Of a stretch of DNA of 64,000 nucleotides, positions 11,801-22,742 are shown piece by piece. The translations under genes and the position numbers were made by a program. Source of the stretch: Chondrosia reniformis. Taxonomy: Eukaryota; Porifera; Demospongiae; Chondrillida; Chondrillidae. Each line of letters begins with the position of its first letter. Position 1 is the first letter of the stretch. The notes beneath the pieces are model-generated. The model ran no database searches, was not told where the DNA came from, and was given only the letters and a program-made list of their open reading frames with translations. The stretch is taken from positions 2,792,501-2,856,500 of the forward strand of contig OX359192.1 of assembly GCA_947172415.1 (NCBI GenBank), read 5' to 3'.

Positions 11801-14800
11801 ACTGGTGCATTGCTGACTATAGCACATACAACAAAACACTCACATTACAGCAACACTGACACACTAAAGACCAGCTTACCTGGGGAGGGATTACACCATA
11901 CGTAGGAAGAGCCGAGAATTCAGGATGCAACTCATACAAGTATTTTATCTCAGATTTATCAGATTTAGTAAGGTATGATCCAACTATAAATGAAACAGCA
12001 GAAAGGCTTGAGGGATAGCATTACTCGTGGCGTAGTGAGGGGTCACTAGAGGTGTGGTCATTATAGGTAAGCCATTAGGGGCGGGGTCACTAGAGGTGAG
12101 TCATTAGGGGCGGGGTCACTAGAGGTGAGTCATTAGGGGCTGGGTCACTAGAGGTGAGTCATTAGGGGCGGGGTCACTAGAGGTGAGTCATTAGGGGCGG
12201 GGTCACTAGAGGTGAGTCATTAGGGGCGGGGTCACTAGAGGTGAGTCATTAGGGGCTGGGTCACTAGAGGTGAGTCATTAGGGGCTGGGTCACTAGAGGT
12301 GAGTCATTAGGGGCTGGGTCACTAGAGGTGAGTCATTAGGGGCTGGGTCACTAGAGATGAGTCATTAGGGGCTGGGTCACTAGAGATGAGTCATTAGGGG
12401 CGGGGTCACTAGAGGTGAGTCATTAGGGGCGGGGTCACTAGAGGTGAGTCATTAGGGGCGGGGTCACTAGAGGTGAGTCATTAGGGGCGGGGTCACTAGA
12501 GGTGAGTCATTAGGGGCGGGGTCACTAGAGGTGAGTCATTAGGGGCTGGGTCACTAGAGGTGAGTCATTAGGGGCGGGGTCACTAGAGGTGAGTCATTAG
12601 GGGCGGGGTCACTAGAGGTGAGTCATTAGGGGCGGGGTCACTAGAGGTGAGTCATTAGGGGCGGGGTCACTAGAGGTGAGTCATTAGGGGCGGGGTCACT
12701 AGAGGTGAGTCATTAGGGGCGGGGTCACTAGAGGTGAGTCATTAGGGGCGGGGTCACTAGAGGCGAGTCATTAGGGGCGGGGTCACTAGAGGTGAGTCAT
12801 TAGGGGCGGGGTCACTAGAGGTGAGTCATTCATTATGGGAGGGTAATTGGGTCTAGGAATAAGAAACGCATAGAAAACACTGCTAGCTACGTACCTCCCA
12901 GAGCATACAGGATCACATCTTTGGGCGTGACAATGAATGGTGGGTAGGTTGCCTTTTTGCCAATAGCACTTTCCAGAGAAGCAGAGGATCCTGGCTTGGG
13001 AAAAGAGGTGTCGTCACTAGACTCCAGACTCTCCATAGTTGCCATTATACTGGCAGTTGCTTCTACAAACACAAAGGTACATCACACAATAAACACCATG
13101 TACGTATGTAAATACACTACTGGGTTGCGCAATGCTTGACTTAGGGGGCACCTAAGTACGAATATATAATAATTATTTGTAATATCTCAAAACGTGCTTG
13201 ATCAAAATGTCTGTCACTTTTCTCATGTTGTACATAAGCACTGGGTAAACATACATACATACCTCCTGCTCCACCTGACTGCATAGTCTTGCTCATGTCA
13301 CAGATCTCATCCCAGTGATCCCTCACTGAAATCAGAATCAATATTTAGATAATTAGTCTGCAGCCAGCTTACTGCCAGATACAGTATTTTACAGCCAGCT
13401 TACTACCAGATACAGTATTGTACAGCCAGCTTACTGCCAGATACAGTGTTCTACAGCCAGCTTACTGCCAGATACAGTATTGTACAGGGGGCTTACTGCC
13501 AGATACAGTATTGTACAGGGGGCTTACTGCCAGATACAGTATTGTACAGCCAGCTTACTGCCAGATACAGTATTGTACAGCCAGCTTACTGCCAGATACA
13601 GTATTGTACAGCCAGCTTACTGCCAGATACAGTATTGTACAGCCAGCTTACTGCCAGATACAGTATTGTACAGCCAGCTTACTGCCAGATACAGTATTGT
13701 ACAGCCAGCTTACTGCCAGATACAGTATTGTACAGCCAGCTTACTGCCAGATACAGTATTGTACAGGGGGCTTACTGCCAGAGACAGTATTGTACAGGGG
13801 GCTTACTGCCAGATACAGTATTGTACAGCCAGCTTACTGCCAGATACAGTATTGTACAGCCAGCTTACTGCCAGATACAGTATTGTACAGGGGGCTTACT
13901 GCCAGAGACAGTATTGTACAGGGGGCTTACTGCCAGATACAGTATTGTACAGGGGGCTTACTGCCAGAGACAGTATTGTACAGGGGGCTTACTGCCAGAT
14001 ACAGTATTGTACAGCCAGCTTACTGCCAGATACAGTATTGTACAGGGGGCTTACTGCCAGATACAGTGTTCTACAGCCAGCTTACTGCCAATACAGTATT
14101 GTACAGCCAGCTTACTGCCAGATACAGTGTTCTACAGCCAGCTTACTGCCAGATACAGTATTGTACAGGGGGCTTACTGCCAGATACAGTATTATACAGC
14201 CAGCTTACTGCCAGATACAGTATTGTACAGGGGGCTTACTGCCAGATACAGTATTATACAGCCAGCTTACTGCCAATACAGTATTGTACAGCCAGCTTAC
14301 TGCCAGATACAGTATTGTACAGGGGGCTTACTGCCAGATACAGTATTCTACAGCCAGCTTACTGCCAGATACAGTATTGTACAGCCAGCTTACTGCCAGA
14401 TACAGTATTGTACAGGGGGCTTACTGCCAGATACAGTATTGTACAGCCAGCTTACTGCCAGATACAGTATTGTACAGCCAGCTTACTGCCAATACAGTAT
14501 TGTACAGCCAGCTTACTGCCAGATACAGTATTATACAGCCAGCTTACTGCCAGATACAGTATTGTACAGGGGGCTTACTGCCAGATACAGTATTATACAG
14601 CCAGCTTACTGCCAATACAGTATTGTACAGCCAGCTTACTGCCAGATACAGTATTATACAGCCAGCTTACTGCCAGATACAGTATTCTACAGCCAGCTTA
14701 CTGCCAGATACAGTATTGTACAGCCAGCTTACTGCCAGATACAGTATTGTACAGCCAGCTTACTGCCAATACAGTATTATACAGCCAGCTTACTGCCAGA

Positions 14801-17800
14801 TACAGTATTGTACAGGGGGCTTACTGCCAGATACAGTATTATACAGCCAGCTTACTGCCAATACAGTATTGTACAGCCAGCTTACTGCCAGATACAGTGT
14901 TCTACAGCCAGCTTACTGCCAGATACAGTATTGTACAGGGGGCTTACTGCCAGATACAGTATTGTACAGCCAGCTTACTGCCAGATACAGTATTGTATAG
15001 CCAGCTTACTGCCAGATACAGTATTGTACAGCCAGCTTACTGCCAATACAGTATTGTACAGCCAGCTTACTGCCAGATACAGTATTGTACAGCCAGCTTA
15101 CTGCCAGATACAGTATTGTACAGCCAGCTTACTGCCAGATACAGTATTGTACAGGGGGCTTACTGCCAGATACAGTATTGTACAGCCAGCTTACTGCCAG
15201 ATACAGTATTGTACAGCCAGCTTACTGCCAGATACAGTATTGTACAGCCAGCTTACTGCCAGATACAGTATTGTACAGCCAGCTTACTGCCAGATACAGT
15301 ATTGTACAGTCAGCTTACTGCCAGATACAGTATTGTACAGGGGGCTTACTGCCAGATACAGTATTCTACAGCCAGCTTACTGCCAATACAGTATTCTACA
15401 GCCAGCTTACTGCCAGATACAGTATTGTACAGCCAGCTTACTGCCAATACAGTATTATACAGCCAGCTTACTGCCAGATACAGTATTGTACAGGGGGCTT
15501 ACTGCCAGATACAGTATTATACAGCCAGCTTACTGCCAATACAGTATTGTACAGCCAGCTTACTGCCAGATACAGTGTTCTACAGCCAGCTTACTGCCAG
15601 ATACAGTATTGTACAGGGGGCTTACTGCCAGATACAGTATTCTACAGCCAGCTTACTGCCAGATACAGTATTGTACAGCCAGCTTACTGCCAGATACAGT
15701 GTTCTACAGCCAGCTTACTGCCAGATACAGTGTTCTACAGCCAGCTTACTGCCAATACAGTATTGTACAGCCAGCTTACTGCCAGATACAGTATTGTACA
15801 GTCAGCTTACTGCCAGATACAGTATTGTACAGCCAGCTTACTGCCAGATACAGTATTGATTAGCCTTCTTCCATAACTCACCATCTTCTGGGGTAAACAG
15901 CTTGTCCCTTTTCCTAACCAAGCAACCTTCCCCTTTGAGCACCTTCACTTTGGTCACCCATCCACCTGCAGTCTGTACCACAGCTCCCATGTTACTATAT
16001 TTAGCAACACACACCAATCAAATCTTACCTCATAAATCCCTGCTGTGTCAGTGAAGCTTTCATGACAGAGGAATGCAACTACAGGAGCCACATATTCTGA
16101 TTTTAGATGCAATTCAGCCTCTATAGATAATATAAGTACTGTCTAAATGCTGTGAAATCTTTTCAAAGTGTACACTGATCACTACCTGGCGGGAACAAGT
16201 CGCTAGTGAGCCTTGAATATGCAGTCGGAGCAATTGTGTTACACAGTATGTTGTACTTCATCCCTTCAATGGCTAAAGTGTTGGATAACCCGACCAGACC
16301 CAGCTTGGCTGTGAGGCAAGTACAAAAGTGATAATACTAACCTACGTACAGAGTGCCATATGAGGTAAAAGTACACACATACATACCTGCAGAATAATTG
16401 GCTTGTCCAAAGTTTCCATACAGCCCTGCAGGAGAGGATGTCATAATGACCCTATAATGGAGTTAATAGCAGACTAAATTAACTGAGAAATTAGCTGTAT
16501 GTTTGGACACACACCTTCCATATTTCTGCTTCTTCATGTAAGGCCAGGCAGCTCTAGTGACAAGGAATGATCCTCTAAGATGGACCCTGTGGACAAGGTC
16601 TATATGGGGAGGAAGAAGAGGTCGCATGAAATGGTGGCATCACTGTTTCACTATTGACAGGCCATCTAATACTACATAGGTACATAAAGTGAATATTAAC
16701 TAAATGATTCTTACCCCAATCAGTCTCTGTCATGTTAGTAAATGAGCGATCTCTCAGAATCCTACATTGCAAAGTGCATGAAGAAAAAAGTAAATCAATG
16801 TTCACAATTGGTTGACAGTGATGTAATCACTTTGGATAACCATAAATGTACATACTTTAGTTTTGGTTTAAACTAATTTGTAGCATTTCACTTTAATATA
16901 CAAAACAGTAAAGTCTAATTAGTAGGAATCTCAGATTCCAGCAAAAAAAACAACTTAGGAGAAACTGCTAATTATAGGAGTGATTGTGCAGCACAATTAA
17001 TTGCCAGAAACAACATACACATTGTCAAAATGGTATAGAACATTCAAAAGATATTATTGGTTTAACATTTAGTAATTTCCCTAGCTTTAAAATCAAGAAA
17101 ACTCCTTTCCACTCCTAATTTTAAAACGATACCCAAAAGGCCCAATCTAGCTAAACTTCCTCTAAATGGATTTCATGTTTATTTATTAACCTAAGTAATT
17201 ATAATACATCCTCTCCTTGAACAACTACTATAGTGCAGGCTTACCCAGCATTATTGATGAGGATATCTACAAAAGGAAACCAAAGGCATTACACCAAGTA
17301 GTCACAGTTATGCCAAACACCTCATTACCTATCCTTCCAAATGTATCAATGGCAGTTTGGACAACTTTATCACCATCTTCGACAGAATCTAGTAGGAAAG
17401 GTCAACATACGATCGCGCTGTATCAAATGGGTCAGCTTGACTCATTCGACGTACTGTAATTGGCCACTGCTGTTCCGCCCTTAGCTCGAATCATGCGGAC
17501 AGTCTCGTCGGCCAACTTGCTGCCGCTGCCTCCACCTGCCCTGTCGCCACCCAAATCATTTACTAGTTCGAAACATGTAAAGAACAATCTCGCTATCTTT
17601 ACTATTTACAGTACAGTACAAGTGTATGATGTGCGGATGCTAGCCTAGTTGGTAGGGTCACATGCAAAATGACCTTTAGAAATACAGGCTTACCGACAAT
17701 TGAGGCACCTCTTAAAGCAAGAAGAAGGGCATACTCGCGTCCAAGACCTGAGCCGAGTAAGTAAACCCATGAGCACAGTTAATAAAGTGAAGCAATTATA

Positions 17801-17864
17801 AATACCTACCCCCTCCTGCTCCTGTAATAAGAGCCACCTTGCCGTCGAATCTGAGGGTAGCCAT
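8829..17864 (-). CDS. HSD17B4: Peroxisomal multifunctional enzyme type 2 (D-bifunctional protein), 24 exons
   Basis: The enzyme carries out the hydratase and (3R)-hydroxyacyl-CoA dehydrogenase steps of peroxisomal beta-oxidation. Exons (3' coordinate first): 17810-17864, 17694-17747, 17455-17562, 17329-17388, 17245-17266, 16715-16761, 16515-16599, 16387-16451, 16186-16308, 16029-16120, 15882-15972, 13263-13325, 12895-13062, 11880-11983, 11760-11816, 11532-11655, 11293-11399, 11117-11182, 10456-10525, 10197-10390, 9825-9932, 9181-9316, 8974-9107, 8829-8918. They total 2223 nt, or 740 aa (human 736). The SDR domain shows [13 protein letters not shown] and the catalytic YSAAK. The MaoC-like hydratase 2 domain shows [19 protein letters not shown]-terminal SCP2 domain ends in the peroxisomal signal AKL. 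Introns 11 and 13 hold large minisatellites; intron 18 holds a hammerhead-like motif. Exon 5 is only 22 nt. All key residues are present, so the gene looks functional. Confidence 0.97.
9542..9566 (-). ncRNA. Degenerate hammerhead-like motif
   Basis: On the minus strand CTGATGA is followed by AAACCC-TCA-GGGTT and then GCAA where a hammerhead has GAAA. It clearly resembles the motif at 27574-27598 (same stem II outline) but has lost a catalytic-core base, so it is probably a dead copy. It lies in HSD17B4 intron 21. Confidence 0.35.
10740..10990. mobile_element. Relative of the 4119-4447 element, carrying a hammerhead-like unit
   Basis: The left part (CAGACCAAAGTCTAGTCTTGG, then ATGGCAACCAGTGGTCGCC) aligns with the left arm of the fold-back element at 4128-4212. 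The centre (AGGGCTCATCA.TGTG.GTATA, GATGACTG.CTTCAACT) aligns with 4230-4275. The right arm is poorly preserved. It lies in HSD17B4 intron 18. Confidence 0.6.
10816..10920 (-). ncRNA. Candidate type I hammerhead ribozyme
   Basis: Minus-strand order: a 5' arm (GGCAGTCATCC), a loop region, CACA, then CTGATGA (10873-10879), stem II opened by GC and closed by GC (10859-10872), GAAAC (10854-10858), loop AGCT, then GTC (10847-10849) with predicted cleavage after the C, then TGTG pairing with CACA, and finally GGATGACTG pairing with the 5' arm. All core elements (CUGAUGA, GAAA, UH at the cleavage site) are present. The two-base-pair stem III with a tetraloop is the minimal form known from retrozymes and Penelope-like elements. 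The weak point is stem II, which has an internal mismatch. It sits in a repeat within HSD17B4 intron 18, antisense to the window's plus strand and sense to the gene. Confidence 0.55.
12050..12830. repeat. 29-bp minisatellite, about 27 units, in HSD17B4 intron 13
   Basis: The unit is GGTGAGTCATTAGGGGCGGG followed by GTCACTAGA. Units are nearly identical. The main variants are GGGGCTGGG in place of GGGGCGGGG and AGAGATGAG in place of AGAGGTGAG. Each full unit contains TGAGTCA (the AP-1 consensus), and most contain GGGGCGGGG (a GC box for Sp1/KLF factors). No spacers separate the units, so it is not a CRISPR array. Confidence 0.95.
13363..15860. repeat. 31-bp minisatellite, about 80 units, in HSD17B4 intron 11
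   Basis: The consensus unit is CAGCCAGCTTACTGCCAGAT followed by ACAGTATTGTA (31 bp). Variants are AGGGGGCTTACTG in place of AGCCAGCTTACTG, GTGTTCTA or GTATTATA in place of GTATTGTA, and a 28-bp form lacking GAT. Variants recur in ordered groups, suggesting higher-order repeat expansion. Because 31 is not a multiple of three and the unit has no plus-strand stop in any register, all three plus frames stay open for hundreds of codons. Those ORFs are not genes, because the array lies cleanly between HSD17B4 exons 11 and 12. Confidence 0.96.
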
Positions 17865-18479
17865 TTTGTTTTCACCTTCGGAGGAGCCAGGCCGGTTATG
17901 TTAACCCTATAGCTAGTTGCCTAACATATCGTTTATAAACACAAGGAAAATCAAGCTGGGCCTTTCTAGTGGGTATAGACCTAAAACTATCTAAGACTTC
18001 TAGTGAGTTTTCGACTATCCAAAAGGCACGATTCAATACAAATTCACACGGTCACAAAAGAAAACTGCCTGGCATTGCTTATGGGAAGTGAGTAATTTCC
18101 CATCAATCAGAAAGCATAGGTTTTACTGCTTCCATTTTAATTTCCATGATTAAACAAAATGGAAAACTCCTAAAACACATTTGCTAATGTGAAACATTAC
18201 ATTACAATGCCCATGATGTATAGTTTGCAATTTGAGGATGGATTTTTCATTCAGTTTAATTTGGATATCTGTAATGTCACATGATTTCATTACTTACACA
18301 CGTGTAACCATGCATTCTAATTAGTGTTGCCATTGAGTGTATTGAAGTTGCCAGTTGTTTCGAGTATAGTGAATTGTTTGCAGAATTATTAGTGGATTGA
18401 ATCATTATTGCGTTTCCACTCGATGCATGACCTCCTCCATATTGGTGACCCGATGCTGTAATGAATACCTTAACGGAGC
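17865..18479. other. HSD17B4 upstream region, no gene seen
   Basis: This interval lies upstream of the HSD17B4 start codon (17864) and should hold its promoter and 5' UTR. I see no clear TATA box. The interval up to the gypsy fragment contains no supported coding sequence; the short minus-strand ORF near 18277-18486 shows no family features. Confidence 0.4.
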
Positions 18480-19220
18480 TACACAACTGGAATCATCTCA
18501 TCTCCCCTCAGCTGCTTCATCAGATGCAGCAGTTACTGGGAGACTTGGGACCCAAACTTGACAGTGCTTTCGTTTGAGAGCTGTATTTGCAACGCCTGCC
18601 CTCTAAAGCATGGATGGTCCTCGCATGCATCGTCTGGTGCGACTCTCTCCCTTGTTCAGCTTGCTGAGATGGCCGACAGGATCGTGGAGGTAGCCAACCA
18701 TCCTGAAGTTGCATCCATCGCTACCACAGGACTATCGGTCGATGAGATGCGCCAAATCACAGACACTCTGTCACGCCTGGTTGCTGTGCTGGAGTCACTC
18801 CTTCATCGCTCTCAGGATCAATCCCCAGCTGCATACCAGCCTAGCTCACCACACACCTGCCATCTTGTCCCTCGTCACTTTCCTCCAAGCCAAAGCCCAC
18901 AAGTGTTGCCAACCCTGCACCCTTCTGGGAAACTCGCAGGCTGGCCACTAGTGACGACGAGTGTCATTGGTCGTCCTCAGAGTCACCTGTTTTATATCTG
19001 TGACTGTACCTCTGGTGTCAGTGTTTTGGTGGGCACTGGTGCGGAAGTGAGCTTGCATGCTCCCTCCCTCCAGTTCAACTATATAGCCTCTATCGACCCA
19101 CCAGATACCAAGGTATATACTGACATATAGACTGTCAATAGTTCCTTTGCTATTCAAGCGATGGCAAACAAAGCTGTCTACTTTGTTTCCACAGGCTCCC
19201 ACCCAATTGTGAACCTACAC
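18480..19220 (+). mobile_element. Ty3/gypsy retrotransposon fragment, gag end plus inactive protease
   Basis: The plus-strand translation starts with LPSQLLHQMQQLLGDLGPKL, the typical end of a gypsy gag helical region. A TGA stop then interrupts '..V*ELYLQRLP', and LVQLAEMADRIVEVANHP continues. Downstream comes an aspartic-protease-like segment, FYICDCTSGVSVLVGTGAEVS, in which the catalytic Asp of DTG is changed to Gly (GTG). No reverse transcriptase, integrase or LTR is seen after 19220. The copy is broken by the nonsense codon, the active-site change and truncation. Confidence 0.8.
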
Positions 19221-19810
19221 AGATATTGATATTCAAATATTATTGTTAAACTATTTTTTTATATATATATACCCTTCTATTTATGCTGTTCCAATAGTCT
19301 TGATTTTTTCTTTTGTATCATAAAATACTTGTGTCTGATCTTGCATTACCTCTACTGCCATCTCATTTAGTTGATATAGATAGCATGTTATTTAGATAAT
19401 AAAATCTCGGCATACAAAGACAGTCATAAATTAGATAATTTCCTTCTAATATTACTTATTTACATATGTATATTATGTATATAGCCAAAGACTAAGAAGA
19501 AAAAGACTCTCATGGCCAGGGTCACTGAACGATGAAGGAAGGAAGGAATTCCCAGAAACAGCTGTTTGGCCCAATGGAGGAAGAAAGAGAAGCTCAATGA
19601 TACCATAACCATTACCATATGGTAACAGTAATTTTATGGTGTTTTAGAAGTACCCTATATGAAAACATAAACACTGATGCTTTCCTTGAGCATTATCCTG
19701 AGATACATATGGTAACTTGTGCTTTCAAATTGGCTCTTACTATAAGCTAACACTTTACTTTCAGCATCCATTGCAACAATATGACATACCAATAAGACAT
19801 ATAATGATAT
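19221..19810. other. Intergenic; degenerate hammerhead-like repeat at 19525-19567
   Basis: No gene is supported. At 19525-19567 (plus strand) CTGAACGATGA is followed by a GGAAGG.../AATTCCC stem and then AGAAACAGCTGTTTGG. This resembles the motif at 5204-5239, with the CUGAUGA box disrupted. The 3' UTR of frataxin (minus strand) probably extends into the right end. Confidence 0.35.
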
Positions 19811-22436
19811 TCATGACCAGCTATCCCCATCCTTTATTAAGTGGGAATGAGTTAGGTGATCAAAATCTATTTGAGTGCTTAAGCATTCAGAGAGCTCTTT
19901 AGCCAGCAAATCATGCAGAGGCATTCCATCATGTGAATATCGCCATCTTCCTTCAATTACATCATATCTCTTAGGCCCACTGTGTGGAAATGTTGGAAGA
20001 GAGAGAAAATGACTGAATAAAAGTTGAGTAGCTGCCTGTCATATGTCATCTTTGTTCAGAGATACCAAATATAGCTTATGTAGCTGTATCAAGTGGGGAA
20101 AGTATCCCTCAAGTACCTGACTAATTAATAATCTCTATCTACCTCAGAATACGCATCACCTCCAGAAAATGAAAGTCTCTTTACAATTTTTTGTTACCAA
20201 TCACTAGTTGTACCAGTGTTAGTAAATAAGAGTACTGTACATATGTACTTACACTATTACCTTACCTTTTGGGTGACGATAACCAGATTTGTTTATTGGG
20301 GGCCTGCTTATTGATAACATATGTTCCACTATTACCTCCAATCTTTACTGTTAGTACTCCGCTCTGTGGAGAGGTGGGGAAGGGAAATGATGACTGCTGG
20401 ACATATACCACTACAGATGCAATACAAACACTCTCTGCCAACCAACATTTATCAGAGAATACAGTCGTACTGTCTAAATAGGGATGGCCAAAAAACATGG
20501 CCACTCTATTCAATAAATTATCGATTAACACCTCAAAAGTCACAATGAGTTCAATGTTCTAATACATTAGCAAAGTGGTTAACCAGCAATATAAGCAACC
20601 ATACGCATCACTTCTGTGTTTGGGTGCACCATCCCTACTTCAGCTATCCTGGCCCCCTCACTCCATCACTCCTAACTGTCAGTGGGCCCCCCTCACCCCA
20701 TCACACCTAACTGTCAGTGGGTCCCCCTCACTCCATCACTCCTAACTGTCAGTGGGTCCCCCTCACTCCATCACTCCTAACTGTCAGTGGGTCCCCTCAC
20801 TCCATCACTCCTAACTGTCAGTGGGTCCCCTCACTCCATCACTCCTAACTGTCAGTGGGCCCCCCTCACTCCATCACTCCTAACTGTCAGTGGGTCCCTC
20901 TCACTCCATCACTCCTAACTGTCAGTGGGTCCCTCTCACTCCATCACTCCTAACTGTCAGTGGGTCCCTCTCACTCCATCACTCCTAACTGTCAGTGGGT
21001 CCCTCTCACTCCATCACTCCTAACTGTCAGTGGGTCCCCTCACTCCATCACTCCTAACTGTCAGTGGGTCCCTCTCACTCCATCACTCCTAACTGTCAGT
21101 GGGCCCCCCTCACTCCATCACTCCTAACTGTCAGTGGGTCCCCTCACTCCATCACTCCTAACTGTCAGTGGGCCCCCCTTCACTCCATCACTCCTAACTG
21201 TCAGTGGGTCCCTCTCACTCCATCACTCCTAACTGTCAGTGGGCCCCCTCTCCCCATCACTCCTAACTGTCAGTGGGTCTCCCTCACTCCCTCACTCCTA
21301 ACTGTCAGTGGGTCCCCCTCACTCCATCACTCCTAACTGTCAGTGGGTCCCCTCACTCCATCACTCCTAACTGTCAGTGGGTCCCCTCACTCCATCACTC
21401 CTAACTGTCAGTGGGTCTCCCTCACTCCACCCCTAACTGTCAGTGGGCCCCCCTTCACTCCATCACTCCTAACTGTCAGTGGGTCCCCTCACTCCATCAC
21501 TCCTAACTGTCAGTGGGTCCCCTCACTCCATCACTCCTAACTGTCAGTGGGCCCCCTCACTCCATCACTCCTAACTGTCAGTGGGTCCCCCTCACTCCAT
21601 CACTCCTAACTGTCAGTGGGTCCCCCTCTCCCCATCACTCCTAACTGTCAGTGGGTCCCCCTCTCCCCATCACTCCTAACTGTCAGTGGGTCCCCCTCTC
21701 CCCATCACTCCTAACTGTCAGTGGGTCCCCCTCTCCCCATCACTCCTAACTGTCAGTGGGCCCCCCTCTCCCCATCACTCCTAACTGTCAGTGGGCCCCC
21801 CTCACTCCATCACTCCTAACTGTCAGTGGGCCCCCCCTCACTCCATCACTCCTAACTGTCAGTGGGCCCCCCTCACTCCATCACTCCTAACTGTCAGTGG
21901 GTCCCCTCACTCCACCCCTAACTGTGAGTTCCATGCCGATTGTTACTTACACTGAATGAGACATCATAGTCCTCTGGACACAGACCACTATCACCCAACT
22001 CTTCGAAGTAGTCATATAACTCTTCCATTGTTTCATCCGCCAACTTATGATATGTTATGTCATCCAAAGATCTACCAAAATCAGAGAATCAAACACTATG
22101 AAAAGAGTCTTAATCCAATAATTTACAAATCAGAAATCAGAGAGATGATGTCAAGCTAGTTGTTTTAACTTGCCCTACTGGTACCATCCGGCTAATAGAA
22201 TGACTTTACAGACACACGACCTCTCTAAGACAAAATTGACTTACATGTTAACAAGGTGGATAAACAAACCTTACTACACTGCTGGAGTACTTGAACAAAG
22301 ATGGCAAAAGATGTACCTTCTGTCGGAAATTAGTGAGTAACGGAGTAGTAGTTCGCCTAGCACTGGAAAAGGTTCGTAAACAACCATAAATTATTCTGTA
22401 CCTGCAAAAGATTACCTTTCCGCGGCTGGCGGCCAT
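19811..22436 (-). CDS. FXN: Frataxin, mitochondrial iron-sulfur cluster assembly factor (184 aa, 4 exons)
   Basis: Exons are 22270-22436, 21951-22071, 20266-20363 and 19811-19979, totalling 555 nt with consistent phases. Residues 1-55 are basic, hydroxylated and free of acidic residues ([20 protein letters not shown]...), as expected for a mitochondrial presequence. The mature domain shows the acidic first helix ([18 protein letters not shown]), the strand [17 protein letters not shown], then [19 protein letters not shown] with the conserved Trp, and [19 protein letters not shown]. Frataxin activates the NFS1-ISCU desulfurase complex. The exon 1 donor chosen is AAG|GTTTGT, because reading on meets a stop. 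Intron 2 is filled by a 35-bp minisatellite and a small transposon. The gene is divergent from MAU2, with 306 bp between the start codons. Confidence 0.95.
20479..20637. mobile_element. Small inverted-repeat element, TAGGGATGG family
   Basis: The element begins TAGGGATGG and ends CCATCCCTA, about 159 bp in all, with no coding capacity. Single ends of the same family occur near 4828, 4898 and 8311. The end segment with CACTTCTGTGTTTGGG is also found near 2574-2651. It sits in frataxin intron 2 beside the minisatellite. Confidence 0.55.
20650..21927. repeat. About 35-bp minisatellite, about 37 units, in frataxin intron 2
   Basis: The unit is CTGTCAGTGGGTCCCCCTCA followed by CTCCATCACTCCTAA. 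Unit length varies from about 31 to 36 bp through runs of C, and GTCCC/GCCCC and TCACTCC/TCTCCCC variants are mixed. The array ends about 25 bp before exon 2's donor side. The ORFs across it are by-products of the repeat. Confidence 0.95.
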
Positions 22437-22742
22437 ATTTGAAAAGCCTAATTAAGCACAACCGTAAACTAAAGGAAGGATCGTTTTAGAGGCAAGTTAA
22501 ATACCACTATGACTGTAGCTAGACAGTAGACTACTTAATTGTACGTGTTTTTAGTTAGTAGTTCTGTCTCGTGTGTCTAATATCCTTCCGTTACGCTCGT
22601 CCTATCAAATACTCTATCGTTAAACGTCATTTTGATAGATGTGGCGCTCCCTTGGGATTTATACTCTAGTTAGTAGTATCCTCAATATTTAGATGCTTTC
22701 TACTGTAATATAAATAATTCTTGTATGTGTGAATAGGGTTAG
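22437..22742. promoter_or_regulatory. Divergent promoter region, FXN / MAU2
   Basis: Only 306 bp separate the start codons of frataxin (minus) and MAU2 (plus). No TATA box is evident. Both 5' UTRs must lie here, so shared regulation is likely, though nothing in the sequence proves it. If MAU2 has an upstream 5' exon it would also lie here. Confidence 0.5.

Noticed and set aside
12050..12830. Regular repeats resembling a CRISPR array
   Set aside because: Units are head-to-tail with no unique spacers, and the surroundings are an animal gene intron.
13418..15876. Very long plus-strand reading frames (813, 805, 506 and 263 codons)
   Set aside because: They are products of the stop-free 31-bp minisatellite, overlap one another in all frames and lie in an HSD17B4 intron.
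18558..19130. 190-aa plus-strand ORF as a host gene
   Set aside because: It is the broken gag/protease part of a gypsy element.
21064..21540. Proline/serine-rich ORFs in the 35-bp repeat
   Set aside because: Repeat by-products inside frataxin intron 2; period and frame vary.
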